Below the pieces are notes generated by a model, which was given only the letters and a program-made list of their open reading frames with translations, ran no database searches and was not told the origin of the DNA. Of a DNA stretch of 8,151 nt, positions 1 to 6,197 are shown piece by piece (the stretch's first letter is position 1; the number at the start of each line of letters is the position of its first letter). Location: the NCBI GenBank assembly GCA_036443405.1, contig JAZFYD010000095.1, positions 1 through 8,151 on the forward strand, given 5' to 3'. Both the position numbers and the translations under genes were made by a program. Source of the DNA: JAZFYD01 sp036443405. Its GTDB lineage: Bacteria; Planctomycetota; PLA2.

Positions 1-1
1 C

Positions 2-604
2 CTGTTCCCGCGCGCCGTGTTGCGCCAGCCGATTCGCGATCTCTCCGGCGGTGAGCGCAATCGCGTGCTGCTCGCCAAACTGCTTCTACAGGGCGCCAAC
101 GTGCTCGTGCTGGACGAACCGACCAACGACCTCGACCTCGAAACGCTGCGCGTGCTCGAGGAGGCACTGATCGCGTTCGAAGGCACCGTGCTCGTGGTGA
201 GTCACGATCGTTTCTTCCTCGATCGCATCGCGAGCCGCGTGATCTATCTCGACGGGCAAGGCGGTTGCCGCCTCCATCCCGGCGACATGTCGAGCCTGAT
301 CGAGGAGTTGAAACAGAAACCGAAACGCGAAGCGCGCGAAAAAAAGGACACACGCAACAGATCCGCCGGCCCCCGCCGCCTCACCTACAAGGAGCAGCAG
401 GAGCTCGCGGGCTTGCCCGAATCGATCGCCACCGCCGAGACGGAACTCGCGCGCCTCGACAAGGCGCTCGGCGACCCCGCGCTGTACGAAAAACCGGATG
501 CGCACGTGAAAGAGGTCGCCTCCAACCGCCGCACCGCCGCCGATCGAGTGGACACGCTCTATCACCGCTGGGAAGAGCTCGAGGCCATCCGCGAAGCGCA
601 GTAG
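2..604 (+). CDS. ABC-F family ATPase, Uup-like, C-terminal part (5' end outside window)
   Basis: This is the last part of a soluble, duplicated-ATPase ABC-F protein; the frame is open from base 2, so the true start lies upstream. The second nucleotide-binding domain is seen from its signature motif (LSGGERNR, bases 41-64), through Walker B (VLVLDEPTNDLD, 101-136, with the DEPTNDLD box typical of ABC-F proteins), to the H-switch (VVSHDRFF, from about 194). A charged linker follows, then a roughly 70-residue helical tail (about 380-600) resembling the Uup C-terminal coiled-coil domain, which binds DNA in E. coli Uup. ABC-F proteins act on ribosomes and lack membrane domains; Uup is also linked to replication and transposon excision. 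The tail favours Uup over EttA. The family is certain; the exact member is likely. The cupin gene starts 24 bp downstream on the same strand. Confidence 0.93.
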   Translation: MFPRAVLRQPIRDLSGGERNRVLLAKLLLQGANVLVLDEPTNDLDLETLRVLEEALIAFEGTVLVVSHDRFFLDRIASRVIYLDGQGGCRLHPGDMSSLIEELKQKPKREAREKKDTRNRSAGPRRLTYKEQQELAGLPESIATAETELARLDKALGDPALYEKPDAHVKEVASNRRTAADRVDTLYHRWEELEAIREAQ

Positions 605-628
605 GCTACCGGCGCGTAAGCTGGCGCC

Positions 629-997
629 ATGTTGCTCAAACGCCTTCAAGACAGCGAAGAGATCCTGGCCAACGACGGCTGCCGATTGCGCGAGTTGCTT
701 CATCGCGACCGCGATTCGGTGGACGAACCCTACTCGCTCGCGTGGGCCACGATCGATCCCGGCAAGAGCACGCTCCCGCACCGGCTGCGCGAGCAATCCG
801 AGCTCTATTGGGTCGTTTCAGGCCAGGGACGCATACACGTCGGCGAAGAGACCTCTGCGGTGCATCCTGGCGATGCCATCCTCGTGCCCAAGAACGAACT
901 GCAGTGGATCGAAAACGCCGGGACCGATCCGTTGTGTGTCGTGCTCATCGTCTCGCCGCCGTGGATGGCCGAGGATGACGTGCGCGAGCCGGGCTGA
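629..997 (+). CDS. small single-domain cupin protein
   Basis: A 122-residue protein made of one cupin barrel and nothing else. Motif 1 is visible as PGKSTLPHRLREQSELYWVV with SGQG after it (residues 44-67), and motif 2 as GDAILVPKNELQWIENAG (81-98). Of the usual metal ligands, His51 and Glu58 of motif 1 are in place. The second His of HxH is Leu53 and the motif 2 His is Gln92. As I recall it, a common bacterial subfamily shares this HRL / QWIEN pattern, so this is a family trait rather than decay. Metal binding is therefore doubtful and no substrate can be named. The ATG at 629 has no clear Shine-Dalgarno sequence. It follows the ABC-F gene by 24 bp and may be read with it. Its TGA stop (995-997) shows that TGA terminates translation in this genome. 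Confidence 0.88.
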   Translation: MLLKRLQDSEEILANDGCRLRELLHRDRDSVDEPYSLAWATIDPGKSTLPHRLREQSELYWVVSGQGRIHVGEETSAVHPGDAILVPKNELQWIENAGTDPLCVVLIVSPPWMAEDDVREPG

Positions 998-1007
998 CCC
1001 GAACGGT

Positions 1008-1607
1008 CTATTTCTCCGGGCGGCGCACGTACTCCAAACGGTGCGACGCACGCCGGTACGCCTCCTCGAGCGCAGCCTCCCACGCCTGGGCCCCATCGAG
1101 CAACGGCATCGGCGCGACGCCCTCGCGTTCCGCCATGCGTTTTTCCATCGCGGCGTGCGATTCGAGCTCCCCGGACGCAAGGATGTGCGCGCACTCGATC
1201 CCGCGTAGCGCCAGGTTCCGCACGACGAGCACCGACCGGTGGCACTCCAACGGCTCGCGCTCCGCGCACATCAACGCGATGCGAAACTTCTTGCTGCCGG
1301 TTTCGATCCGGTCGAGCGCAGCCTGAAACAACTCCGTCGCTGCAATGCGCGAGTGCAGGGCGCGGTCCCCGTCGAAACACGATGGATCGCCGGGTCGCGC
1401 GCCGAGCGCATCGCCAAGAAACAGATAACGCACGCCGCGTTCTTTCAGCGCGACCTCGATCGCCGCCTTCGCGAACCAGGGGTATCGGCGCGAACACGGA
1501 ACGGAACGAACGTCGCAGACCACGTCGATGGCATGCTGCCGCAACAAGGCCACGAACCCGTCGACCTCGTGGTTCGAGTGCCCGATCGTGTAAACGCGCG
1601 TGCTCAC
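1008..1607 (-). CDS. DUF488 family protein
   Basis: A 199-residue protein of the DUF488 family, starting with GTG. Family hallmarks are visible: the N-terminal YTIGHSNH (residues 6-13), CDVRSVPCSRRYPWF (31-45), YLFLGDALGARP (61-72) and the cysteine-rich CAEREPLECHR (114-124). The two cysteines and His of the last motif are the likely functional residues. The biochemical role of the family is not established, so none is assigned. The length is normal and the gene appears intact. It converges on the cupin gene with only 10 bp between the stop codons, leaving no room for a separate terminator. Its start faces the thioredoxin-like gene at 1728 across a 120 bp divergent spacer that must hold both promoters. 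I see no clear Shine-Dalgarno sequence or convincing -35/-10 pair there. Confidence 0.92.
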   Translation of the reverse strand: MSTRVYTIGHSNHEVDGFVALLRQHAIDVVCDVRSVPCSRRYPWFAKAAIEVALKERGVRYLFLGDALGARPGDPSCFDGDRALHSRIAATELFQAALDRIETGSKKFRIALMCAEREPLECHRSVLVVRNLALRGIECAHILASGELESHAAMEKRMAEREGVAPMPLLDGAQAWEAALEEAYRRASHRLEYVRRPEK

Positions 1608-1727
1608 AGCCGGTCAGGCTAGCAGGCGCGATCGTCGATCGGGCGGGCGAGCCGCCACTCGGCTCGAGATCAAACCGGCATGACGCGCCCCCTGGGACAC
1701 GCGCGTATTGTCGAGTAGCCTCTGGGC

Positions 1728-2120
1728 ATGAAATACGGACTCCCGCTCGTGTTCCTCCTGGCTGCGTGCTCGCAGGACAGTGCCGATGCGCCGGCAAAGA
1801 CGACGGCGGCCAAGAAGCTGCCGCAGGTTCACTACTACAGCCTGGGAAGAAACTGACCCTTCTGTGCCAAGATCGAGGTCGCCGTGGGCGAACTCAAGAC
1901 GGAGTACAAGGGCAGGATCGAATTCACCATCGAGCCGGCGTCGTCGAAAGAGGGCCAGGCGGCCGCCAAGAAGTACGAGCTCGGCACCGCGAAACACGGC
2001 CTCGTCGGTTTCGACACCAAAGGCGTGGCGCAGGTGATCATGCCCGGCCACAAGTTCGAGAAGGTCGACATCACGGACGAGTTGGACGAGAAGTTATTGC
2101 TTCTGCCCGCATCCGATTAG
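1728..2120 (+). CDS. candidate selenoprotein: thioredoxin-like lipoprotein with Sec-x-x-Cys motif (in-frame TGA at 1854-1856)
   Basis: Read as one frame this gives 130 residues with a single internal TGA at codon 43. The ATG at 1728 opens a lipoprotein signal peptide with lipobox LAAC (residues 11-14, lipidated Cys14), so the product should be anchored in the envelope. A beta strand (LPQVHYYSLG, 31-40) follows, then TGA-Pro-Phe-Cys (43-46), a helix (47-61), a strand (GRIEFTIE, 62-69), a helix (74-84) and strands GLVGFD (91-96) and VAQVIMPGH (100-108). This is the order of a thioredoxin fold, and the TGA sits exactly where the first CxxC cysteine is expected. Codon choice stays typical of a high-GC gene on both sides. 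A start at GTG 1884 would remove the first strand and active site. A hairpin suited to a SECIS follows the TGA. At the usual cis-Pro position there is His90-Gly91, an oddity. The alternative is a pseudogene or a sequencing error of a Cys codon. Genome tools would split or shorten this gene. The stop overlaps the opposite HEAT fragment. Confidence 0.78.
1875..1895 (+). promoter_or_regulatory. candidate bacterial SECIS element
   Basis: The arms GAGGTCGCC (1875-1883) and GGCGAACTC (1887-1895) pair as eight Watson-Crick pairs with one G/A mismatch (1878 with 1892), closing a three-base GTG loop at 1884-1886. The loop begins 27 nt after the TGA at 1854-1856. Known bacterial SECIS elements lie within the coding region, have a short apical loop with a G in its first two bases, and keep roughly 16-37 nt between UGA and loop; this hairpin meets all three. 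Its role would be to bind SelB carrying Sec-tRNA. A weaker alternative fold exists (1871-1873 with 1878-1880, loop CGAG). The pairing is seen; the function is inferred. Confidence 0.62.
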
Positions 2121-2284
2121 TTCGACTCAAGCTCCTTCAACGCCACTCGAATCCTCTTACGGACCCGTGCGTTCGGCTTGAGTTCCAGTCGTTCGCGCAG
2201 TGCCGCTTCGGCCGCAGGCCCACCAATCTTGCCGAGCGAGTCCGCCGCCGCGTAGCGCATCAAGCGGTTTTCGCACGCGATCAT
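2117..2284 (-). pseudogene. orphan HEAT-repeat C-terminal fragment
   Basis: A 55-codon stretch from ATG 2284 reads as about one and a half HEAT repeats: NRLMRYAAADSLGKIGGPAA as one helical hairpin, then an amphipathic helix with NARVRKRIRVALKEL. A complete HEAT protein has many more repeats. HEAT-like sequence in this frame starts just where the hydrolase gene ends (stop at 2307-2309) and in a different frame, and no good ribosome binding site precedes the ATG. The simplest reading is the left-over 3' end of a larger HEAT-repeat gene whose front was replaced by the hydrolase module. A genuine small protein translated after the hydrolase is less likely. Its TAA (2117-2119) overlaps the TAG of the opposite selenoprotein-like gene (2118-2120). 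Confidence 0.5.
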
Positions 2285-2306
2285 CGCACGGTTCGGCGCT
2301 CCGGAA

Positions 2307-3740
2307 TCACTCGGCGGGCGCTTTGTTCGGTTTCCAGAACTCTTCGTTCCAAAATACCCGCTTGGTGAAGTCACCATGTTTTTGTGGCTGCCCATCTTTT
2401 CGCGCGGGGTCGCCGGCATCGAAGCATCGGAACCGAATTTTCTCCGCTGCGAGTTCGTGAATGTCGTTCCACGTCAGCAGAAGGTTGTCGAACCGGCCCG
2501 CTGTCCGATCGAACGGCGTGTGCGGATTCGAGAGGAAGTTGTCGATCCAAACGAGCAGCGACCCGCGGATCGGAGGATCGAACCAGCGGAACCCCCACCA
2601 ATCGCCCGCCTCGGCCTTCCGGTGCAAGACGAGGTTGTGGAAGATCGTCTTGCAATCCTTGTTGTGCTCGTCGTGGAGGAAGCTGACCATGGCGCCCTGC
2701 GCATCGCGTACCGTGCACGCTGCCGCCATGTAGACGACGTTTTTCAGGCGCAAGTGCGGCCAGCCGCGAAGCATCTGGTTGAGCAGGATCGTGCCCATGC
2801 TGTGACCGATGCACGTAATCGGCAGTTCATGGCTCGGTTCTTCGAGGTGCTTGAAAAACACGGCCATGCCGCCGTCCGTCCGACCGCACTTCAGCGCGGA
2901 ACCCGGATCCTGACGAAACGCTGTCTTGGTGCGCCGCAGCATCACCTCCCACGCGCTGTGTCCGAATCCATCGATGAACACCGCCGAGGGGACCTTGATC
3001 AATAGCGTCAGGAAGTAGCTGAAGAGACGCCGGAACTTCTCCCAAGAGGTGCGCCGGTCCTTCCCCGGCCTGGGCATGTTCTCGCCTTTCTTGAGCCTGG
3101 CCAGCGCTTCCCAAGCGCGCATGCTCTCGTTATCGAAGAACTGATTGAACCACTTGCGAGCCTTGCCGGCATCCTTGCTGGGCTCGTCGACAAAAAAGCC
3201 CATGCTCGTTCCGATCTGAGCGAAGAACACCACAGGCAATCGCAAGAGTCCGCGGCCAAAGTCGGCTGCGAGCACGCACCACGACAGGATCCAGCGTCGA
3301 ACGAGTTTCTGCAGCCCGGTTGTGTATCGGTTGTTGCGACCCTGCCAGACATAGAACAACGACGCGAGATAGCTCGAGATCAAGGAAGAGTGCCAGTTGA
3401 GAAAGATCGGGTACTTACCGTCCGCGAGCATGCGCGGGCGAAGTTCCAGAGCACGCCTGAGCGCTCCTTTTCGGGTGTTGAGTCCGCCGTGTGCGAACAC
3501 AACAACCTCTCGATGGTCGGGGTCTTCGAGGCAGTACTCCTCTGCCTGCCCCAGGATCGATTTCACCCACGCGTCCGGATCCTCCAGACACTCATATCCC
3601 CGAAAGAGCGTGAAGCGCCGGTGAAGTTCCGGGCGAACGATGCGACCGTCGGCATCCACCATGACGACGTGACGCGCAAGAATCTTGTCTTTGTCCATGG
3701 CCTCCAGAGCCTCTTTGAATGTGGTTCCGAGATTGGTCAT
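2307..3740 (-). CDS. alpha/beta-hydrolase fold protein with large insertion
   Basis: A 477-residue protein, probably a serine esterase or lipase-like enzyme. Counting from the ATG at 3740, it shows strand plus oxyanion-loop motif VVVFAHGGLN (about 79-88), the nucleophile elbow CIGHSMGT (310-317, Ser314) after strand LPITCIG, and a likely catalytic His455 in KHGDF near the C-terminus, followed by an aromatic FWNEEFW tail. About 220 residues separate the HGG loop from the elbow, where about 60-80 is usual. This insertion holds hydrophobic and aromatic segments (WHSSLISSYLASLFYVW; WILSWCVLAADF; LLRLPVVFFAQIG) that could touch a membrane or form a lid. No signal peptide is seen. A TTG at 3749, in frame, has AGGG six bases upstream and is a possible alternative start. 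It lies 27 bp (from the ATG) downstream of the membrane-protein gene, almost surely in one operon. The substrate is unknown. Confidence 0.87.
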   Translation of the reverse strand: MTNLGTTFKEALEAMDKDKILARHVVMVDADGRIVRPELHRRFTLFRGYECLEDPDAWVKSILGQAEEYCLEDPDHREVVVFAHGGLNTRKGALRRALELRPRMLADGKYPIFLNWHSSLISSYLASLFYVWQGRNNRYTTGLQKLVRRWILSWCVLAADFGRGLLRLPVVFFAQIGTSMGFFVDEPSKDAGKARKWFNQFFDNESMRAWEALARLKKGENMPRPGKDRRTSWEKFRRLFSYFLTLLIKVPSAVFIDGFGHSAWEVMLRRTKTAFRQDPGSALKCGRTDGGMAVFFKHLEEPSHELPITCIGHSMGTILLNQMLRGWPHLRLKNVVYMAAACTVRDAQGAMVSFLHDEHNKDCKTIFHNLVLHRKAEAGDWWGFRWFDPPIRGSLLVWIDNFLSNPHTPFDRTAGRFDNLLLTWNDIHELAAEKIRFRCFDAGDPARKDGQPQKHGDFTKRVFWNEEFWKPNKAPAE

Positions 3741-3767
3741 TGCGGCCAAATCGCGCCCTGTCGCGGC

Positions 3768-5000
3768 CTAATCTGATCCCTCGTCCGCAGCGTCCTTCTC
3801 TTCCGCCGCCTCCTTCGCCGCCGTCTCCTTCGCCGCAGCCGCTTTCTTCTCCGCCGCTGCCTTCTCTTCCGCCGTCATCGTCTTCCCGACCTCGGCCTGC
3901 GTCGCATCCTTGAGCGCGTCGCGCAGCCCGACGACCAATTTCAGCTTCTCGAACCAAAACGGTGCGCCGAAAGCGAGGAACAGGATCGTGATGAGAACAC
4001 CGAGCGAGTTCTGAAGCGCGTGATCGCCTCTGTAGAAATTGGGATCGCCCCACGGCTCGAGGTGAAAAGCCGTCAGCTTCTCGGCAGTCTTCTTGGCGTC
4101 GGCGATGGCCGTTTGAACGTGCTGCAAGTGCAGACGATCGAGGATCTCGCTGTACTCCTTTTCGAGTTCGTCAAGCTTGGGCACGCCTGCCAACGCTGTC
4201 CGCAACTCTGCCAGGATTTCCGTGCGTTCGCCGGTCCCCTTGAAGTCCTTCAGCTTGTCCTTGAGTTTCGTGTGTATTTTGAGAAACGACTCTTTTGCGG
4301 ACTCCTGGATTTTTTCTCCGGGCTTTGGTTCTTTGCCGGCTTTATCGGCCGCCCCGATCATCGCGTTGGCGTAGGCCGCCGCTTGCACGCGCATCTCCGG
4401 GTTGCGAGCCAGATCGTTGAGCAGAGCGATCGCGCTGACCTGGAAGTAGATGGCCACGACGGCCCCCCAAACAAGCGTGATCAGCCGGATGCGCCCAAGA
4501 AACCTCTTTCGAAGATCGGCATCGAGTTCCTCGAATCGCTTGGCGAACCGCTCGACTTCGTCCTCTTTGAACTTGATGCCGAGACCATCGAGAACCCGTT
4601 TCGTACTCTTCAGAAGTTCTTCCGGCGTGAGCCAAGTCCGCTCTCCACCCATCAATCCGCTTGCGAAGGCCTGCGGCCTTGTCGTGGGCTGCAGCGGACT
4701 CGCTTTGGTGACGATCTCGCTCGCCAAGTCCTTCGGCTGCCCCCTTCCGTCTTTCTTGCCCTTTTCCTTGACCGCCTTTGGGATGACAGGATCGGTGGCC
4801 GTTGCATCCGTCGTAGCGGCGGCCTTGATCTCCGTGTCGACATCCAGTTCTTCCTGAATGATGGCCGTGACGCCGACAAGCAGGTTCTTCGTCCGCATCT
4901 TGAACAGAAGCTGCGTGGTTTGCACCATGGCCGTCACAACCAAACTCAAGATGAGCATGACCGTGATGAACCCGATAATCAGCCCAAGAGCGTCGAGCAT
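3768..5000 (-). CDS. three-TM membrane protein with C-terminal GAPFWF motif, function unknown
   Basis: A 410-residue protein. Hydrophobic segments at about residues 4-26, 171-194 and 330-349 are likely membrane helices. Between them lie a Lys/Thr/Ala-rich linker with a helical stretch (53-170) and a charged, helical, coiled-coil-like domain (about 218-310). The first helix is followed by LLFKMRTKNLLVGV and the last helix runs into LAFGAPFWFEKLKLVVGLRD. I associate this start and end pattern with a family of uncharacterised bacterial membrane proteins, but cannot name a function. The tail (369-407) is almost only Ala, Glu and Lys, probably a single charged helix. The start is well supported: AGGGAGGT lies six bases before the ATG. 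It is first in a two-gene unit with the hydrolase, suggesting the hydrolase works at the membrane with it. Confidence 0.87.
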   Translation of the reverse strand: MLDALGLIIGFITVMLILSLVVTAMVQTTQLLFKMRTKNLLVGVTAIIQEELDVDTEIKAAATTDATATDPVIPKAVKEKGKKDGRGQPKDLASEIVTKASPLQPTTRPQAFASGLMGGERTWLTPEELLKSTKRVLDGLGIKFKEDEVERFAKRFEELDADLRKRFLGRIRLITLVWGAVVAIYFQVSAIALLNDLARNPEMRVQAAAYANAMIGAADKAGKEPKPGEKIQESAKESFLKIHTKLKDKLKDFKGTGERTEILAELRTALAGVPKLDELEKEYSEILDRLHLQHVQTAIADAKKTAEKLTAFHLEPWGDPNFYRGDHALQNSLGVLITILFLAFGAPFWFEKLKLVVGLRDALKDATQAEVGKTMTAEEKAAAEKKAAAAKETAAKEAAEEKDAADEGSD

Positions 5001-5005
5001 GACAC

Positions 5006-5013
5006 ACCTCCCT
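5006..5013 (-). promoter_or_regulatory. strong ribosome binding site of the three-TM membrane protein gene
   Basis: On the minus strand the sequence reads AGGGAGGT, then six bases, then ATG at 5000. This is the best Shine-Dalgarno match in the window; the other starts have weak or no such site. It fixes the start of this gene and implies strong translation initiation. Confidence 0.75.
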
Positions 5014-5349
5014 GTTGGTTCGGCACTGGTCCATCGCGTATCACTCCCCGCGGCGCCCTGCGACGGCCGTTGCGACCGCGCGATTTACTAATACGAATTC
5101 CCGTTCGTGAGTACCCCGGAGTGTAGTTTTTTCGGCGTTTGGATTCGACGCGGGATTCACCTGAATGGTGCCTCCGACCGGGTCCCCGGCCGTCCGGACT
5201 GCGGCGCCCTTGGCCGCACTCCGCCGCCCTAACCCGCGCCCCAACAACGACTTCCACCCGACCAGGCCGGTACCTGGAACCGTCTGGAACGGAATAGTGG
5301 TAGGCGCCGCGTAGGAGCACCCCGCGACCTGCGCGCCGGGACGCCGGTC
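5014..5349. other. gene-free stretch upstream of the membrane-protein operon
   Basis: I find no convincing gene here. Minus-strand frames are open (for example 5041-5247) but use codons such as TTA, GTA and ACA that the neighbours avoid, and the products match nothing I know. The stretch probably holds the promoter of the 5000-to-2307 operon. An A/T-rich island lies at about 5085-5100 (minus strand GTATTAGTAAAT) and could be a -10 region, but no matching -35 box is seen. Next to it is a small inverted repeat, ACGAA (5093-5097) and TTCGT (5104-5108), a possible operator. Two short direct copies, TGGAACCG and TGGAACGG (5275-5292), are also present. Confidence 0.4.
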
Positions 5350-5560
5350 CTAGCCGCCGCGGTTCTTGCGCTCGTCCTCGCGGATCGTGAGGCGCGAACC
5401 GGCGGCGACCTTGCCGAGGGCGGTGGTCTTACCGGACGGCCAACGCACGCGCGCCGACGTGATGGTGCGGCCCGTTCCGATGCCGATCACCATCATCGCC
5501 GTGTGTTGCGTCATGTAGCCGTCTTCGACTCGGCTCTCGCGATAGATCCGCGTGCCGCGA
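5350..5560 (-). pseudogene. ASPIC/UnbV domain C-terminal fragment
   Basis: About 70 codons read as the end of an ASPIC/UnbV domain: RGTRIYRESRVEDGYMTQHT, then IGIGTGRTITSARVRWPSGK, then TALGKVAAGSRLTIRED and a basic end. The xVRWPSGK box, the preceding GIG turn, and the VAAGSRLTI strand are the family marks. This domain normally closes large secreted FG-GAP/VCBS repeat proteins, none of which is present here. The fragment follows the sialate O-acetylesterase fragment on the same strand but in another frame, with the change of homology at about 5560. No start codon with a ribosome binding site precedes it. Only frameshifting could join it to the esterase part. It is most likely a rearrangement remnant. 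Confidence 0.7.
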
Positions 5561-6107
5561 GCGTCGCGCGCAGCTCTTTTCCGAAGTAGTAGGCGACCGC
5601 ACTGAAGTTCGTCGCGGTCTCCGCCGAGGCCCGCACCCACTTTCCCCCGGCATCCGAAACCGGATCGCCCGACACGCGGTGCTTGACCGAGTAGAAAAAC
5701 AACCGCGGATTGGCGAGTTCGGCGAGCTCTTGTTTCGCGCCGTCAGTCCGCTGCAGCGGCCACGCCATATTGGACTGACCGGAGCAGACCCACACCTCGC
5801 CGACGAACACACGTTCCAACCGAATCGTGTTCTTACCCGTCACCGTCAACGGCCGCGCAGCCATCGCGTCGAACGGTCCCAACTCGACACGCCAACGCCC
5901 GTCCTTGTCCGCCTTTGTCGAAACACTCTGCCCTTCAAACGAAACGGTCACCGCTTCGCCCGGATCCGCCCGCCCCCAGATCGGCACCTTCATGCCGCGC
6001 TGCAAGACCGCCAACTCCTGAAACAGATCCGCAAGAACGATGTCCGCGAAGACCGTAGAGGTCCCGAACAAGAAAACCGCAGCGACACGAACCAACAATT
6101 TGAGCAT
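5511..6107 (-). pseudogene. truncated sialate O-acetylesterase (SASA family), N-terminal half
   Basis: 198 codons starting with a Sec-type signal peptide (residues 1-21, ending VFA-DI), then the beta-rich N-terminal region (LQRGMKVPIWGRADPGEAVT, 35-54, and ADKDGRWRVEL, 66-76) and the nucleophile box VWVCSGQSNMAWPL (105-118, predicted catalytic Ser112 in GQSNM). The family removes O-acetyl groups from sialic acids or other glycans outside the cytoplasm and is usually about 450-650 residues long. Here homology stops near residue 182 (VAYYFGKELRATLAA), at about base 5560, and the frame ends 16 codons later. The later Asp and His of the active site are missing, so the product should be inactive. 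Beyond the break an ASPIC/UnbV tail appears in another frame, implying a deletion or recombination fusion. Confidence 0.83.
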
Positions 6108-6140
6108 CGCGTGACGGTACCAGGTACCACTTCGGAGCGC

Positions 6141-6169
6141 CGTAACCCGTTTGTCGATTGCGGGTTATG
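6141..6169. repeat. inverted repeat, 9-bp arms, 11-nt loop
   Basis: CGTAACCCG (6141-6149) faces CGGGTTATG (6161-6169). All nine positions pair, with one G/T wobble, around an 11-base loop. It sits in the leader of the truncated esterase, 8 bp from a second, stronger hairpin. There is no run of T on either side, so it is not a standard intrinsic terminator. A role as an operator or leader structure is possible but unproven. Confidence 0.55.
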
Positions 6170-6177
6170 ACCGTCGT

Positions 6178-6197
6178 CTGCGGCACGGGTGCCGCAG
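6178..6197. repeat. perfect inverted repeat, 9-bp arms, 2-nt centre
   Basis: CTGCGGCAC (6178-6186) and GTGCCGCAG (6189-6197) are exact reverse complements around GG. As RNA the innermost pairs would open to make a loop, leaving about eight G/C-rich pairs. It lies about 200 bp after the stop of the large gene on the minus strand and 71 bp before the esterase start. It could end or attenuate transcription between them, but no U tract follows, so it could equally be a protein-binding palindrome. Confidence 0.6.

Noticed and set aside
611..628. Hairpin GGCGC / GCGCC between the ABC-F and cupin genes as a terminator
   Set aside because: It has only five pairs, no T run, and touches the cupin start codon.
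86..796. Long minus-strand open frame of 236 codons across the ABC-F and cupin genes
   Set aside because: It is antisense to clear ABC-F motifs and its composition is that of a high-GC shadow frame.
1680..1711. Sigma-70 type promoter for the selenoprotein-like gene (ATGACG and TATTGT)
   Set aside because: Each box matches only four of six bases and the spacing is 20 bp, too long to be convincing.
1728..1856. A genetic code in which TGA is always an amino acid
   Set aside because: The cupin (995-997) and the hydrolase (2307-2309) end properly at TGA, so TGA is a normal stop here.
1884..2120. A separate 78-codon gene starting at GTG 1884
   Set aside because: It is in the same frame as the ATG at 1728, lacks a ribosome binding site, and would cut the thioredoxin fold after its first strand and redox motif. 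Good coding sequence already starts right after the TGA at 1854.
805..2368. Overlapping long open frames on both strands over DUF488 and the selenoprotein-like gene (805-1797 minus, 1382-2368 plus)
   Set aside because: They are Arg-rich, of low complexity and cross the recognised DUF488 and thioredoxin-like genes in wrong frames.
4020..5126. Plus-strand open frame of 368 codons
   Set aside because: It is antisense to the membrane protein, whose membrane helices, GAPFWF end and strong ribosome binding site decide the strand.
5041..5247. Small gene on the minus strand before the membrane-protein operon
   Set aside because: It has no family resemblance, no good ribosome binding site and unusual codon choice for this region, and it better fits a promoter region.
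6178..6197. Intrinsic terminator
   Set aside because: The stem is strong, but no run of T follows on either strand and it lies about 200 bp from the nearest upstream stop.
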